Assembly (NCBI GenBank): GCA_963702495.1
Contig: CAVPDA010000017.1
Span: 14,617 to 78,616, forward strand
Direction: 5' to 3'
Source: CAVPDA01 sp963702495
GTDB taxonomy: Bacteria > Pseudomonadota > Gammaproteobacteria > Burkholderiales > Rhodocyclaceae
Length of the DNA stretch: 64,000 nucleotides
The position numbers and the translations under genes are program-made. This document shows, piece by piece, positions 27,248 to 36,338 of this stretch. Below the pieces are notes generated by a model. It saw only the letters and a list, made by a program, of their open reading frames with translations. It had not been told where the DNA came from and ran no database searches. Position 1 is the stretch's first letter, and each line of letters opens with the position of its first letter.

Positions 27248-27276
27248 TTGCGTAGTATGCATACAATACATATACT
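27248..27276 (+). promoter_or_regulatory. brnTA promoter with internal palindrome
   Basis: TTGCGT at 27248-27253, 17 bases, TATACT at 27271-27276. The perfect palindrome GTATGCATAC (27255-27264) lies in the spacer and is a natural operator for autorepression by the antitoxin. The expected start of transcription falls on the GTG at 27283. Confidence 0.5.
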
Positions 27277-27282
27277 GTGGCG

Positions 27283-27546
27283 GTGGATATCGAGTTCGAC
27301 CCCAGGAAGAACGCCGTCAATCTCCGCAAGCACGGCGTCTCACTGGCCGAGGGCGACGGCGTCCTGAACGATCCGCTCGCCCTGACGATCGAGGACGAGA
27401 CAGCGCAAGACGAAAGACGCTTCGCGACCCTGGGGGCCAACGTTTTCGGTGCGCTCATGGTCGTGGTCTGGACGCAGCGCGATGAAGTGATTCGGATGAT
27501 CTCGGTGCGCAAGGCCGAACCTAACGAGAGGCGGGCATATGAATAA
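27283..27546 (+). CDS. brnT: BrnT-family toxin (RelE-fold ribonuclease)
   Basis: An 87-residue toxin of a type II pair; BrnT proteins are RelE-like ribonucleases that inhibit translation. Typical start DIEFDPRKNAVNLRKHGVSL and end ISVRKAEPNERRAYE. I choose the GTG at 27283 because family members begin at this position and the predicted transcript starts there, making the mRNA possibly leaderless; the GTG at 27277 is the alternative. The last 8 bases overlap brnA. Confidence 0.8.
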   Translation: MDIEFDPRKNAVNLRKHGVSLAEGDGVLNDPLALTIEDETAQDERRFATLGANVFGALMVVVWTQRDEVIRMISVRKAEPNERRAYE

Positions 27547-27790
27547 GGAACTTGATTTCTCGAAAGGCAGGCGGGGCGCCGTCGCTGCGGCGACGGGGAA
27601 GACCCGCATCACGATCTACCTCGACGACGAGATCCTGCATCGCTTCAAGGCCGAGTCGGAAAAGACGGGCCGGGGATACCAAACCCTAATCAACGATGCC
27701 TTGGCTGAGGTGCTCGGCCTCAAGAAGGAATCCCTCACACCGGAGCTGATTAGACAAATCGTCCGTGAGGAATTGGAGGCCCACCATTAA
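27539..27790 (+). CDS. brnA: BrnA-family antitoxin
   Basis: An 83-residue antitoxin. The central TRITIYLDDEILHRFKAESE is a ribbon-helix-helix DNA-binding motif; it neutralises BrnT and should repress the promoter through the upstream palindrome. It overlaps the end of brnT by 8 bases, so translation is coupled. The toxin-first order is normal for this family. Confidence 0.8.
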   Translation: MNKELDFSKGRRGAVAAATGKTRITIYLDDEILHRFKAESEKTGRGYQTLINDALAEVLGLKKESLTPELIRQIVREELEAHH

Positions 27791-27904
27791 GCACGGACCG
27801 CGCGCCGCTTGCAGTAGGGAGACAGCGGTTCTGTGCGTTCGCGTTACCCGCGAATGACGGAGAGTCCGCCGACCTGGAGCAGGCCGTCGGGGTTGCTAGC
27901 GACG

Positions 27905-28348
27905 TCACTCGACGATGAACCCATGATGTCCCAATACCAGCCGGCACACTTGCAGAAACTCATTCAGCTCCAGGTCGTGCTTTGCGTCGTTCGTTCTCCA
28001 ACCACAGATCTTGAAATCTGCGGGGCCGGTACCGTCGCCAACGTGGTCAACCGTTGGCAGGAGGGCGAACTGCTTTTTGTATTCTCGGCCTCTCCTCTTG
28101 GATTCGTCATTGTTGTACTTGCTGATCAGGGACCAATCAAGTTTCTCTCCAGTGTACGCGTCTCGCCCATCGCTATTCTGGACCGCAGTATGAATCGCTG
28201 TCAGATAGGTCTCCCCAGTTGCGGAGTCATTCCCCCGCCGTCGGTCACGCTTAACATGCGCTTGTGCCTTGCGGCGAAGCCAGCGCTCATAGACGGTTTG
28301 GTCGACCGGATTCTTGATGAAGTGCGGCAACACGTATTTCTTGGGCAT
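27905..28348 (-). CDS. HNH-nuclease-like hypothetical protein (147 aa)
   Basis: A basic N-terminus (PKKYVLPHFIKNPVDQTVYE, then RKAQAHVKRDRRRGND), the segment DAYTGEKLDWSLISKYNNDE, then LPTVDHVGDG and RTNDAKHDLELNEF. The D-H, N and H order is reminiscent of HNH/His-Me nucleases, though zinc-binding cysteine pairs are absent. It stands alone beside the toxin-antitoxin pair on the opposite strand, perhaps a defence or mobile gene. Weak ribosome-binding site. Family assignment is tentative. Confidence 0.5.
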   Translation of the reverse strand: MPKKYVLPHFIKNPVDQTVYERWLRRKAQAHVKRDRRRGNDSATGETYLTAIHTAVQNSDGRDAYTGEKLDWSLISKYNNDESKRRGREYKKQFALLPTVDHVGDGTGPADFKICGWRTNDAKHDLELNEFLQVCRLVLGHHGFIVE

Positions 28349-28550
28349 GGCGGTATGTCGGTTGATATACCTCCCTGGACTGCGGCGAGGGGGCGGTGGC
28401 TACTTGGATTGTAAGGCGGCAGTGGGCTAAGTCAATCGAATGGCATGAAGCGCGGCAAGGCCGCGGGGTAGCCTTGAGGCAATAATGAGGCAGCGCAGTG
28501 CCGCTTGGTGTGTCGCCACGGCGAACATCCAATCATCGGGCACGCATACA

Positions 28551-29513
28551 TTACACCTCATCCCGTCCGACTCGCTCCACCGGCCCATCCGGCGACCGCC
28601 GGCCGTCCTCCTCGCCCCAGTACGCCGGATTGCCGTAGCTGTTCTTGAGAAAGTCGACGAACATCCGCACCCGCAGCGCCAGCCGCTTGCGCTGCGGAAA
28701 CACGGCGTAGATGCCCATGGGCGGGGCGGCGAAGGCATCGAGCAGAGTCACCAGTCGGCCGCTGCGCAGGTCTTCCCCCACTTCCCACATGGAGCGCCAG
28801 GCCAGGCCTTTTCCCGCCACGGCCCATTCGTGCAGCACGGCGCCGTCATTGCATTCCAGCGACCCGGTCACCTTGACGGTAACCGCCTCGCCATCGACGA
28901 CGAAGCTCCAGCCGCGCTGCTGGCCGCCCGTCGCGCCGAGGGAGAGGCAGTTGTGGCGCAACAGATCGGAAGGCGTCTGCGGCGCACCGCAGCGGCCAAC
29001 GTAATCGGGGCTGGCCACAATCACGCGGCGGTTCTCCGCCAGCCGCAGGCTGACCAGGCTGGAGTCGGCCAGTTCGCCGATGCGCACCGCGCAGTCCACC
29101 CCCTCATTCACCAGATCCACCACCCGGTCCGAAAGATCGAGCGACACGCTCACCTCCGGATAGAGGTCGAGGAAGTCGCGCACCAGGGGAGCCACGTGGC
29201 GCCGGCCGAAACCTGCCGGCGCCGACACCTTGATGTGGCCGCTGGCCTTGACGCCGCCCAGGGACACCGAGGCCTCGGCGTTGGCCAGATCGTTGAGGAT
29301 GCGCTGGCAGTCCTCGAGAAAGGCGCTACCCTCAAAGGTGAGCGACAGGCGGCGCGTGGTGCGCACCAGGAGCTTGACGCCCAGCCGCTCTTCCAGCGCG
29401 TCGAGACGACGCCCGATCATGGCCGGGGTTACTCCCTCCGCCCGCGCCGCAGCCGAAAGACTGCCGCGGGCCGCCACGGTGACGAGGGCGGTGATCTGTT
29501 TCAGATGATCCAT
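28551..29513 (-). CDS. LysR-family transcriptional regulator
   Basis: A 320-residue regulator: winged helix-turn-helix at 1-60 (GSLSAAARAEGVTPAMIGRR), then a periplasmic-binding-like effector domain (ASGHIKVSAPAGFGRRHVAP, VDCAVRIGELADSSLVSLRL). It resembles the DsdC/AaeR-like group common in betaproteobacteria. Divergent from the haloacid dehalogenase, whose promoter it probably controls together with its own; aceB downstream is also a possible target. Confidence 0.85.
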   Translation of the reverse strand: MDHLKQITALVTVAARGSLSAAARAEGVTPAMIGRRLDALEERLGVKLLVRTTRRLSLTFEGSAFLEDCQRILNDLANAEASVSLGGVKASGHIKVSAPAGFGRRHVAPLVRDFLDLYPEVSVSLDLSDRVVDLVNEGVDCAVRIGELADSSLVSLRLAENRRVIVASPDYVGRCGAPQTPSDLLRHNCLSLGATGGQQRGWSFVVDGEAVTVKVTGSLECNDGAVLHEWAVAGKGLAWRSMWEVGEDLRSGRLVTLLDAFAAPPMGIYAVFPQRKRLALRVRMFVDFLKNSYGNPAYWGEEDGRRSPDGPVERVGRDEV

Positions 29514-29593
29514 CTTTTACTGAAAGTAAAGAATCTATTGAATGTATTATATCTTCTTTCTGATTTGGTTCGAGAATACACTTCGCTCTCACC
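29514..29593. promoter_or_regulatory. Divergent promoter region lysR / dehalogenase
   Basis: An 80-base AT-rich gap (for example TGAATGTATTATATCTTCTT) between divergent genes in otherwise GC-rich DNA. It should hold both promoters and the LysR operator (T-N11-A type), but I cannot fix exact boxes. Confidence 0.4.
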
Positions 29594-30314
29594 ATGCCCA
29601 ACAAGCCCGCCACCAAGCCCGACATTCGCGCCGTCGTCTTCGACGCCTATGGCACGCTGTTCGACGTGTATTCGGTCGGAGCACTGGCGGAACAGCTCTT
29701 TCCCGGCAAGGGCAGCGAACTGTCCCAGTTGTGGCGTCTGAAGCAGATCGAATACACCCAGTTGCGAACCCTCGCCAGCCGCTACCGGCCGTTCTGGGAG
29801 GTGACCCAGGACGCTCTGGTGTTCTCCGCCCGCCGGCTGGGACTCGAACTCAGCGAAGCGCTGCGCGACCGCCTGATGAATCAGTACGCCTGCCTGTCGC
29901 CATTCCCGGAGAACGCGGGCGCCCTGAAGGAACTCAAGGCGCTGGGCGTGCCGACCGGGATCCTGTCCAACGGCACGCCGCAGATGCTCGACATCGCCGT
30001 GAAGAGCGCGGGCATGGTCGGGCTGTTCGACCACATCCTGTCCGTCGAACGCGGTGCAGAAGTACAAGACCGCACCCGAAGCCTACCTGCTCGGGACCCA
30101 GACCTTCGGGCTGACGCCGGCAGAGATTTTGTTCGTTTCCTCCAATTGCTGGGACGTGGCCGGCGCCACCTGGTTCGGCTACACCACGTTCTGGATCAAC
30201 CGCAGCGCGCAGCCGCTGGAGGAACTGGGCATCCAGCCCGCCGCCATCGGCAGCCGGCTGACCGACGTCGTGAGCTTCGCCCGGGAGCACGCTGCGAAGC
30301 TCCGCCCCGCCTGA
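29594..30314 (+). pseudogene. Haloacid dehalogenase type II, frameshifted
   Basis: The N-terminal half (AVVFDAYGTLFDVYSVGALA, GILSNGTPQMLDIAVKSAG) belongs to L-2-haloacid dehalogenases, with nucleophile D in VFDAYGT. At about 30048 one extra A in GTCGAACGCGG shifts the frame; the rest continues from 30054 in another frame (KYKTAPEAYLLGTQTFGLTP, ILFVSSNCWDVAGATWFGY) to 30314. With one base removed the product would be a normal-length enzyme of about 240 residues. Either a recent mutation or a sequencing error. It precedes aceB by 43 bases. Confidence 0.75.
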
Positions 30315-30357
30315 TTCCGATTCCGTCCATTCCCTTTCCTACTGAAGGAGTTATCGC

Positions 30358-31953
30358 ATGAGCCTCAATCTTCCCCAAGGCGTGCAGATCAACGCGCCGG
30401 TGAGCCCCGAGTTCGAGCAGATTCTGACCCACGGCGCCCTTGCTCTGGTCGCCAAGCTGGCGCGCATGTTCGAGCCGCGCCGCAAGGAACTGCTGGCCAA
30501 GCGCGCCGAGCGCCAGTACTTGCTGGACGAGGGCAAGCTGCCGGACTTCCTGCCGGAGACCAAGGCCATCCGCGAGGGCGATTGGACCATCGCACCGATT
30601 CCCAAGGATCTGCAGTGCCGCCGTGTCGAAATCACCGGCCCGGTGGAGCGCAAGATGATCATCAACGCGCTCAACTCCGGCGCCGACAGCTACATGACGG
30701 ACTTCGAGGATTCCAACACGCCGAACTGGTTCAACCAGATCCAGGGCCACATCAACCTCAAGGAAGCGATCCGCCGCGCCATCACCCTGGAACAGGGCGG
30801 CAAGACCTACAAGCTGAACGAGAAGACCGCCACCCTGGTGGTGCGCCCGCGCGGCTGGCATCTGGACGAGAAGCACGTCCTCGTCAACGGAAGCCGCATC
30901 TCCGGCGGCATCTTCGACTTCGCCCTGTTCATGTTCCACAACGCCAAGGAGTTGATGGCGCGCGGCAGCGGCCCCTACTTCTACCTGCCCAAGCTGGAGT
31001 CGCACCGGGAGGCGCGGCTGTGGAACGACATCTTCTGCGCCGCCCAGGACGAGCTGGGCATTCCCCGCGGCACCATCAAGGCCACCGTGCTGGTGGAGAC
31101 CATTCTCGGGGCCTTCGAGATGGACGAGATCCTCTATGAACTGCGCGAGCACAGCGCCGGCCTCAATGCCGGGCGCTGGGACTACATCTTCTCCTGCATC
31201 AAGAAGTTCCGTACCAACAAGGATTTCTGCCTGGCCGACCGGGCGAAGATCACCATGACGGTGCCCTTCATGCGTGCCTACGGCCTGCTGCTGCTCAAGA
31301 CCTGTCACCGGCGAAATGCGCCGGCCATCGGCGGCATGAGCGCGCTGATCCCGATCAAGAGCGACGCGGAGGCGAACGAGAAGGCCATGGCCGGAGTGCG
31401 CTCCGACAAGCAGCGCGACGCCACCGACGGCTACGACGGCGGCTGGGTCGCCCATCCGGGCCTGGTGCCCATCGCCATGGAAGAGTTCGTCAAGGTGCTG
31501 GGAGATCGCCCGAACCAGATCGACAAGAAGCGCGACGACGTGACCGCGTCGGCCCCCGACCTGCTCGACTTCCGGCCGGAGCAACCCATCACCGAAACCG
31601 GCCTGCGCAACAACATCAGCGTCGGCATCCAGTATCTGGGATCCTGGCTCGGCGGCAACGGTTGCGTGCCGATCTTCAACCTGATGGAGGACGCCGCCAC
31701 GGCCGAGATTTCCCGCTCCCAGGTGTGGCAGTGGATCCGCTCGCCCAAGGGCGTGCTGGAGGACGGCCGCAAGGTGACGAAGGAACTGGTGCGCGACCTG
31801 ATCCCGCAGGAGATGGAGAAGATCAGGGGCCTGGTGGGCGAAACCGCCTACAGCGCCACCTATGTTCAGGCGGCGCAGATCTTCGAGCAGATGTCCACCT
31901 CGGAAACCTTCACCGAGTTCCTGACGCTTCCCCTGTACGAGAAGCTGGACTGA
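30358..31953 (+). CDS. aceB: Malate synthase A
   Basis: A 531-residue enzyme condensing glyoxylate with acetyl-CoA to malate, the second step of the glyoxylate bypass. Signature EHSAGLNAGRWDYIF is present, as are TDFEDSNTPNW and the C-terminal VWQWIRSPKGVLEDG. The length matches the A isoform. RBS AAGGAG before the ATG at 30358. It follows the haloacid dehalogenase, whose glycolate-like products would also feed glyoxylate. Confidence 0.95.
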   Translation: MSLNLPQGVQINAPVSPEFEQILTHGALALVAKLARMFEPRRKELLAKRAERQYLLDEGKLPDFLPETKAIREGDWTIAPIPKDLQCRRVEITGPVERKMIINALNSGADSYMTDFEDSNTPNWFNQIQGHINLKEAIRRAITLEQGGKTYKLNEKTATLVVRPRGWHLDEKHVLVNGSRISGGIFDFALFMFHNAKELMARGSGPYFYLPKLESHREARLWNDIFCAAQDELGIPRGTIKATVLVETILGAFEMDEILYELREHSAGLNAGRWDYIFSCIKKFRTNKDFCLADRAKITMTVPFMRAYGLLLLKTCHRRNAPAIGGMSALIPIKSDAEANEKAMAGVRSDKQRDATDGYDGGWVAHPGLVPIAMEEFVKVLGDRPNQIDKKRDDVTASAPDLLDFRPEQPITETGLRNNISVGIQYLGSWLGGNGCVPIFNLMEDAATAEISRSQVWQWIRSPKGVLEDGRKVTKELVRDLIPQEMEKIRGLVGETAYSATYVQAAQIFEQMSTSETFTEFLTLPLYEKLD

Positions 31954-31968
31954 ACGCCTGACGATGTA

Positions 31969-32006
31969 CGGATCCGAACGGCGCCGCTTGGCGCCGTTCG
32001 GATCCG
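31969..32006. terminator. 17-bp perfect hairpin after aceB
   Basis: CGGATCCGAACGGCGCC, loop GCTT, and the exact reverse complement. A very stable hairpin 16 bases behind aceB and 14 bases from the end of the convergent gene. There is no T tract, so it may act as a bidirectional barrier or RNA stabiliser. Confidence 0.5.
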
Positions 32007-32019
32007 CGTCGGGCCAGCG

Positions 32020-32286
32020 TCAGTGCGCCGTTTCCGCTTGCAGGATGTCGGCAAGGACGGCTTCGGTGGCTTCGGCCCGCGCCGTATTGAGGTTGCGCAC
32101 CAGGTCGAGGTGGGGCAGGTAATCCCAGTTTTCCCGCGTGCGCAAGCTACTCACCCGATTGGTGACGGCCGCCGCCCGGTAGTAAATGAAATGCTCCAGA
32201 TTGCCATCCTGAGCGAGGCGGTTGTACAACTCCGGGGCCTTCTCCCGCAGCAGTTGTCTCACCGTCCGTTCCGTCGGCCCTTCCAT
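32020..32286 (-). CDS. Hypothetical protein (88 aa)
   Basis: A small soluble helical protein (starts MEGPTERTVRQLLREKAPEL, ends LADILQAETAH). The start at 32286 has AAGGAG 8 bases upstream, which rejects the longer frame reaching 32568. No family recognised. Convergent with aceB. The segment REKAPELYNRLAQDGNLEHF suggests a helical regulatory or adaptor protein, but nothing specific can be said. Confidence 0.6.
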   Translation of the reverse strand: MEGPTERTVRQLLREKAPELYNRLAQDGNLEHFIYYRAAAVTNRVSSLRTRENWDYLPHLDLVRNLNTARAEATEAVLADILQAETAH

Positions 32287-32720
32287 TTGGATTCTCCTTC
32301 GCATCATAGGTGACGAGAAACGCGCCAGCGCCCAGCCACGGAGCACCATGGTCGCGCCACGGGACCATTCCCTGGTTCCCTGCTTTGCAAGGCTCGTGCC
32401 AAGTTGTGCCCTGCAGCAAAGGTCAGGATTTTTCTGACAATTTCCGGAACGGCAGGACGGAGGGGTGCCCCATAACAGGGAATCGCCTGTTGTTTCCGCC
32501 CCAGCGTGATGCGAAACGTCAGACGCGGCGGAACGAGCCGCACCAGGCCCGTGCCGACGCAGGCGCAAATCCGCGGCTCGTCCTTCCTGACCTGTCCATG
32601 CACGGTGCAGGACAGCGGCCTACAATGCACCGCCGATTTCGCATCGCCGGCGCGGAAATGATCCGGGCGCCGGCAGGAATCGACGCAGTCCCGCCAACCT
32701 TAGCTTCAGGGATCCAGCCG
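32287..32720. other. 434-bp divergent intergenic region
   Basis: No gene supported. It lies between two divergent genes. A dyad (CTGTCC / GGACAG around GCACGGTGC at about 32592-32615) is followed by TACAAT at 32621, a possible -10 box for the membrane protein gene at 32721, though without a good -35 box. Confidence 0.35.
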
Positions 32721-33161
32721 ATGGCAGCAGAGTCAGCGATTTCCAGTGTCGCCCACGTCATCCAGTTGGCCGTCGCACCGGTTTTCCTCCTTACCGGCGT
32801 AGGGGCCCTGCTGGCAGTATTGACCAACCGTCTGAGCCGCATCATCGATCGCGCCCGCGTTCTGGAGTCTGCACTGGAGGCGGCTGACGCCGCGCACGCG
32901 AGGGCGATGCACGTCGAACTGTCGATCCTGTCGCGACGGGCGCGCTTGATCCATTGGGCGATCAGCCTGTGCACCATCTGCGCGCTGTTGATCTGCGTGG
33001 TGATCGCGGCCTTGTTTATCAGCTCGCACCTGGCGGCAAACATATCCACCGCCGTCTCGCTGCTGTTCGTTCTCGCCATGCTCGCCCTGATCGGCGGGCT
33101 GGTGAGCTTTCTGCGCGAGATCCATCTGGCGATCTACAGCGTGCACATCGGACCGCGATGA
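32721..33161 (+). CDS. DUF2721 membrane protein
   Basis: A 146-residue inner-membrane protein: hydrophobic segments at about 9-31 and two more at about 80-132, with a charged cytoplasmic helix between (TNRLSRIIDRARVLESALEA). This arrangement matches the DUF2721 family. Function unknown. Start at 32721 after CAGGGA; longer upstream frames lack a binding site. It ends 40 bases from the convergent glgC stop. Confidence 0.75.
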   Translation: MAAESAISSVAHVIQLAVAPVFLLTGVGALLAVLTNRLSRIIDRARVLESALEAADAAHARAMHVELSILSRRARLIHWAISLCTICALLICVVIAALFISSHLAANISTAVSLLFVLAMLALIGGLVSFLREIHLAIYSVHIGPR

Positions 33162-33200
33162 GTGTGCGGGAAACGCTCCGCGCTGCGCCGGGAATGGGCG

Positions 33201-34466
33201 TTACGACAGCTTCGCCAGCATCGGCTGGGTGATCAGCGTGACGCCCCCTTCCGAACGGTAGAAGCGCCGCGCGTCCTCCGCCGCGTCCTCGCCCACCACC
33301 AGCCCTTCGGGAATGTGGCAACCTCGGTCCACGACGACCCGCGTCAGCCGCGCGCTGCGATTGACTTCCACATCGGGCAGCAGGACCGCGCCTTGCACCG
33401 TGCAGTACGAATGGATGTGGCAGCCCGAGAACAGCAGCGAGTCAACGATGGTCGAGCCGGAGATGACGCAGCCGCCGGACACCATCGACTGCACCGCCCC
33501 GCCGCGCCGATCTTCCTCGTTGAGCACGAACTTCGCCGACGGCAGTTGCTGCTGGTAGGTCCAGATGGGCCAGGACTTGTCGTACAGGTTGAGCGCCGGC
33601 TCGGTGGCGGTGAGATCGATGTTGGCCTCCCAGTAGGCGTCGATGGTGCCGACATCGCGCCAGTAGGGCTCCTTCTCCGTGCCGCTCATGACGCAACTGT
33701 CGCTGAACGGATGGGCGACGGCGCAGCCCATTGCGACGGCGCGCGGGATGATGTCCTTGCCGAAGTCGTGGCTCGAATTCGGGTCGGCGAGATTGCGCTC
33801 CAGTTCGTCGTAGAGGAACTTGGCGTTGAACACGTAGATGCCCATGCTCGCCAGCGCCCGGTCCGGCTTGCCGGCCATGGCCGGAGGCTGCGGCGGCTTC
33901 TCGACGAAGGCGGTAATGCGGCCGGACTCGTCCGCCGCCATGACGCCGAAGGCGGTGGCATCGGCCAGCGGCACTTCGATGCACGCCACCGTGCACTCCG
34001 CCCCTTTGTCCACATGGAAGGCCAGCATGTGCGAGTAATCCATCTTGTAGATGTGGTCCCCCGCCAGCACGACGATGTACTCGGGCTCGTTGGCCTGGAT
34101 GATGTCCAGGTTCTGGAACACCGCGTCCGCCGTGCCGCGGTACCAGGACTCTTCGTCCACCCGCTGCTGCGCCGGCAGCAGGTCCACGAACTCGTTCATC
34201 TCCGACTTCAGGAACGCCCAGCCGTGCTGCAGGTGGCGCAGCAGGCTGTGGGACTTGTACTGCGTCACCACGCCGATGCGGCGGATGCCGGAGTTGAGGC
34301 AGTTGGAGAGGGCGAAGTCGATGATGCGGAACTTGCCGCCGAAATACACCGCCGGCTTGGCACGCCGGTCGGTGAGGTGCTTGAGGCGGCTGCCGCGGCC
34401 GCCGGCAAGCACCAGCGCGAGGGCACGCTTGGGCAGTTGCAGGCGGGCGAGTACTTCGGGCGTCAT
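33201..34466 (-). CDS. glgC: Glucose-1-phosphate adenylyltransferase
   Basis: A 421-residue ADP-glucose pyrophosphorylase, the first committed step of glycogen synthesis. N-terminal nucleotide-binding motif LVLAGGRGSRLKHLTDRRAK, substrate site VEKPPQPP, C-terminal left-handed beta-helix with hexapeptide-like repeats (GGCVISGSTIVDSLLFSGCH). Allosteric control by glycolytic intermediates is usual. Downstream of pgm with a 46-base gap, forming a pgm-glgC unit. Confidence 0.95.
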   Translation of the reverse strand: MTPEVLARLQLPKRALALVLAGGRGSRLKHLTDRRAKPAVYFGGKFRIIDFALSNCLNSGIRRIGVVTQYKSHSLLRHLQHGWAFLKSEMNEFVDLLPAQQRVDEESWYRGTADAVFQNLDIIQANEPEYIVVLAGDHIYKMDYSHMLAFHVDKGAECTVACIEVPLADATAFGVMAADESGRITAFVEKPPQPPAMAGKPDRALASMGIYVFNAKFLYDELERNLADPNSSHDFGKDIIPRAVAMGCAVAHPFSDSCVMSGTEKEPYWRDVGTIDAYWEANIDLTATEPALNLYDKSWPIWTYQQQLPSAKFVLNEEDRRGGAVQSMVSGGCVISGSTIVDSLLFSGCHIHSYCTVQGAVLLPDVEVNRSARLTRVVVDRGCHIPEGLVVGEDAAEDARRFYRSEGGVTLITQPMLAKLS

Positions 34467-34512
34467 GGGGCGTCGGTCTCCGTTTTCGGGTTCTGGTTCT
34501 TGCGGCCGGGAA

Positions 34513-36147
34513 TCATGTCACCACGTCCGGCGCTTCGCGTCCGGTGCGCACCCTGATCCCGGCAATCTCGTCGGCGGCGGCGATCAGTCCGGCCAGCGCC
34601 GTCTGCGCCTCGATGTCGTGGCGCGCCGGATCGGCCTCGAAGCGCTCCAGATAGACCCGCAGCGTCGCCCCTTCGGTGCCGGTGCCGGACAGGCGAAAGA
34701 CGATGCGTGAGTCGCCGGCGAAGCCGATGCGCACGCCCTGCCGGGTGCTCACCGAACCGTCGATCGGATCCGTATAGGCGAAGTCGTCGGCGCTGGCCAC
34801 CGTCAGTTCACCGAAGCGCTGGCCCGGCAATGCCGCCAGCGAGCCCCGCAGATGCTCCATCAGGTCATCGGCCGCGGCGCCGTCCAGGCCGTCGTAGTCG
34901 TGGCGCGAATAGTAGTTGCGCCCGAAGCGCCGCCAATGGCTGCGCACGATGGCTTCCACCGATTCGCCGCGCACCGCCAGCAGGTTGAGCCAGAACAGCA
35001 CCGCCCACAGGCCGTCCTTCTCCCGCACGTGGTCGGAACCGGTGCCATAGCTTTCCTCGCCGCACAGGGTGACCTTGCCGGCGTCCATCAGATTGCCGAA
35101 AAATTTCCACCCGGTGGGCGTCTCGAAGCAGGCGACGCCGAGCGCCTCGGCGACGCGGTCGGCGGCGCGGCTGGTGGGCATCGAGCGCGCCACACCCGCG
35201 ATACCCTGGGCATAGCCGGGAACGAGATGGGCGTTGGCGGCGAGCACGGCGAGGCTGTCGCTGGGCGTGACGATGAAGCGCCGGCCGACGATCATGTTGC
35301 GATCGCCGTCGCCGTCCGAGGCGGCGCCGAAGTCGGGCGCATCGGCACCGAACACGATATCCACCAGTTCCTTGGCATAGACCGGATTGGGATCGGGGTG
35401 GCCGCTGCCGAAGTCCGGCAGCGGCACCGCGTTCATGGCGGTGCCGGAGGGCGCCTCCAGCATGTCTTCCAGGATCGTCTTGGCGTACGGTCCGGTCACC
35501 GCGTGCATGGCATCGAAGCGCATGCGGAAGGCGCCGGAGCGGAACATGGCGCGGATGCGGCGAAAGTCGAACAGGTTCTGCATCAGTTCGGCGTAGTCCG
35601 CCACCGGATCGATCACTTCCACTTCGACTTCCGCGACCGACGCCGGGCCGAGGCGGGAGAGATCGATATCGGGGCTGGCGACCGTCTTGTAGGCGGTGAT
35701 CTCCTGCGTGCGGCGGTAGATCGCCTCGGTGATCTTTTCCGGTGCCGGGCCGCCATTGGAAATGTTGTACTTGATGCCGAAATCGCCCTCCGGCCCGCCC
35801 GGATTGTGGCTCGCCGAAAGAATCAGACCGCCGAAGGCACGGTGCTTGCGGATGACGCAGCTCATGGCCGGCGTCGACAGGATGCCGTCGCGGCCGACGA
35901 GCACGCGGCCGAAGCCGTTGGCGGCCGCCAGGCGCAGGATGACCTGGATCGCCTGGGCGTTGTAGTAGCGGCCGTCGCCCCCCACCACCAGCGTCTTGCC
36001 GGCGAATCCCTCCAGGGAATCGAACACCGACTGGACAAAATTCTCGATGTAGCCGGGCTGCCGGAAAACTTCGACCTTCTTGCGCAGGCCCGAGGTGCCG
36101 GGACGCTGTCCGGGGAAGGGTTTCGTGGGAACGGTGATGATCGTCAT
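34513..36147 (-). CDS. pgm: Phosphoglucomutase (alpha-D-glucose specific)
   Basis: A 544-residue mutase interconverting glucose 6-phosphate and glucose 1-phosphate, which supplies GlgC. The phosphoserine loop LSASHNPGGPEGDFGIKYN is clear, the metal loop DGDGDRNMIVGRRF follows, and CGEESYGTGSDHVREKDG is the sugar loop. Length is as in the Agrobacterium/eukaryote-type enzyme. First gene of the pgm-glgC unit. Start ATG 36147. Confidence 0.95.
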   Translation of the reverse strand: MTIITVPTKPFPGQRPGTSGLRKKVEVFRQPGYIENFVQSVFDSLEGFAGKTLVVGGDGRYYNAQAIQVILRLAAANGFGRVLVGRDGILSTPAMSCVIRKHRAFGGLILSASHNPGGPEGDFGIKYNISNGGPAPEKITEAIYRRTQEITAYKTVASPDIDLSRLGPASVAEVEVEVIDPVADYAELMQNLFDFRRIRAMFRSGAFRMRFDAMHAVTGPYAKTILEDMLEAPSGTAMNAVPLPDFGSGHPDPNPVYAKELVDIVFGADAPDFGAASDGDGDRNMIVGRRFIVTPSDSLAVLAANAHLVPGYAQGIAGVARSMPTSRAADRVAEALGVACFETPTGWKFFGNLMDAGKVTLCGEESYGTGSDHVREKDGLWAVLFWLNLLAVRGESVEAIVRSHWRRFGRNYYSRHDYDGLDGAAADDLMEHLRGSLAALPGQRFGELTVASADDFAYTDPIDGSVSTRQGVRIGFAGDSRIVFRLSGTGTEGATLRVYLERFEADPARHDIEAQTALAGLIAAADEIAGIRVRTGREAPDVVT

Positions 36148-36338
36148 GGTCTGGTCGTCCGTTGTCTGTTTTCCGAATTATGCCCGAGGCGCGAGTCGTC
36201 GGCGGCACGAGGACCGTTTTCCGCGGCCCGCGACAGTGCTTGCCCCGCGCGGCCCGAGCCGGGACAATGCGCCCTTGCAGCGGACCGGGCAGGGCCGCCC
36301 GGCATACCCGCGCCACGCCAAGAACAGAAGGGGAGCCC

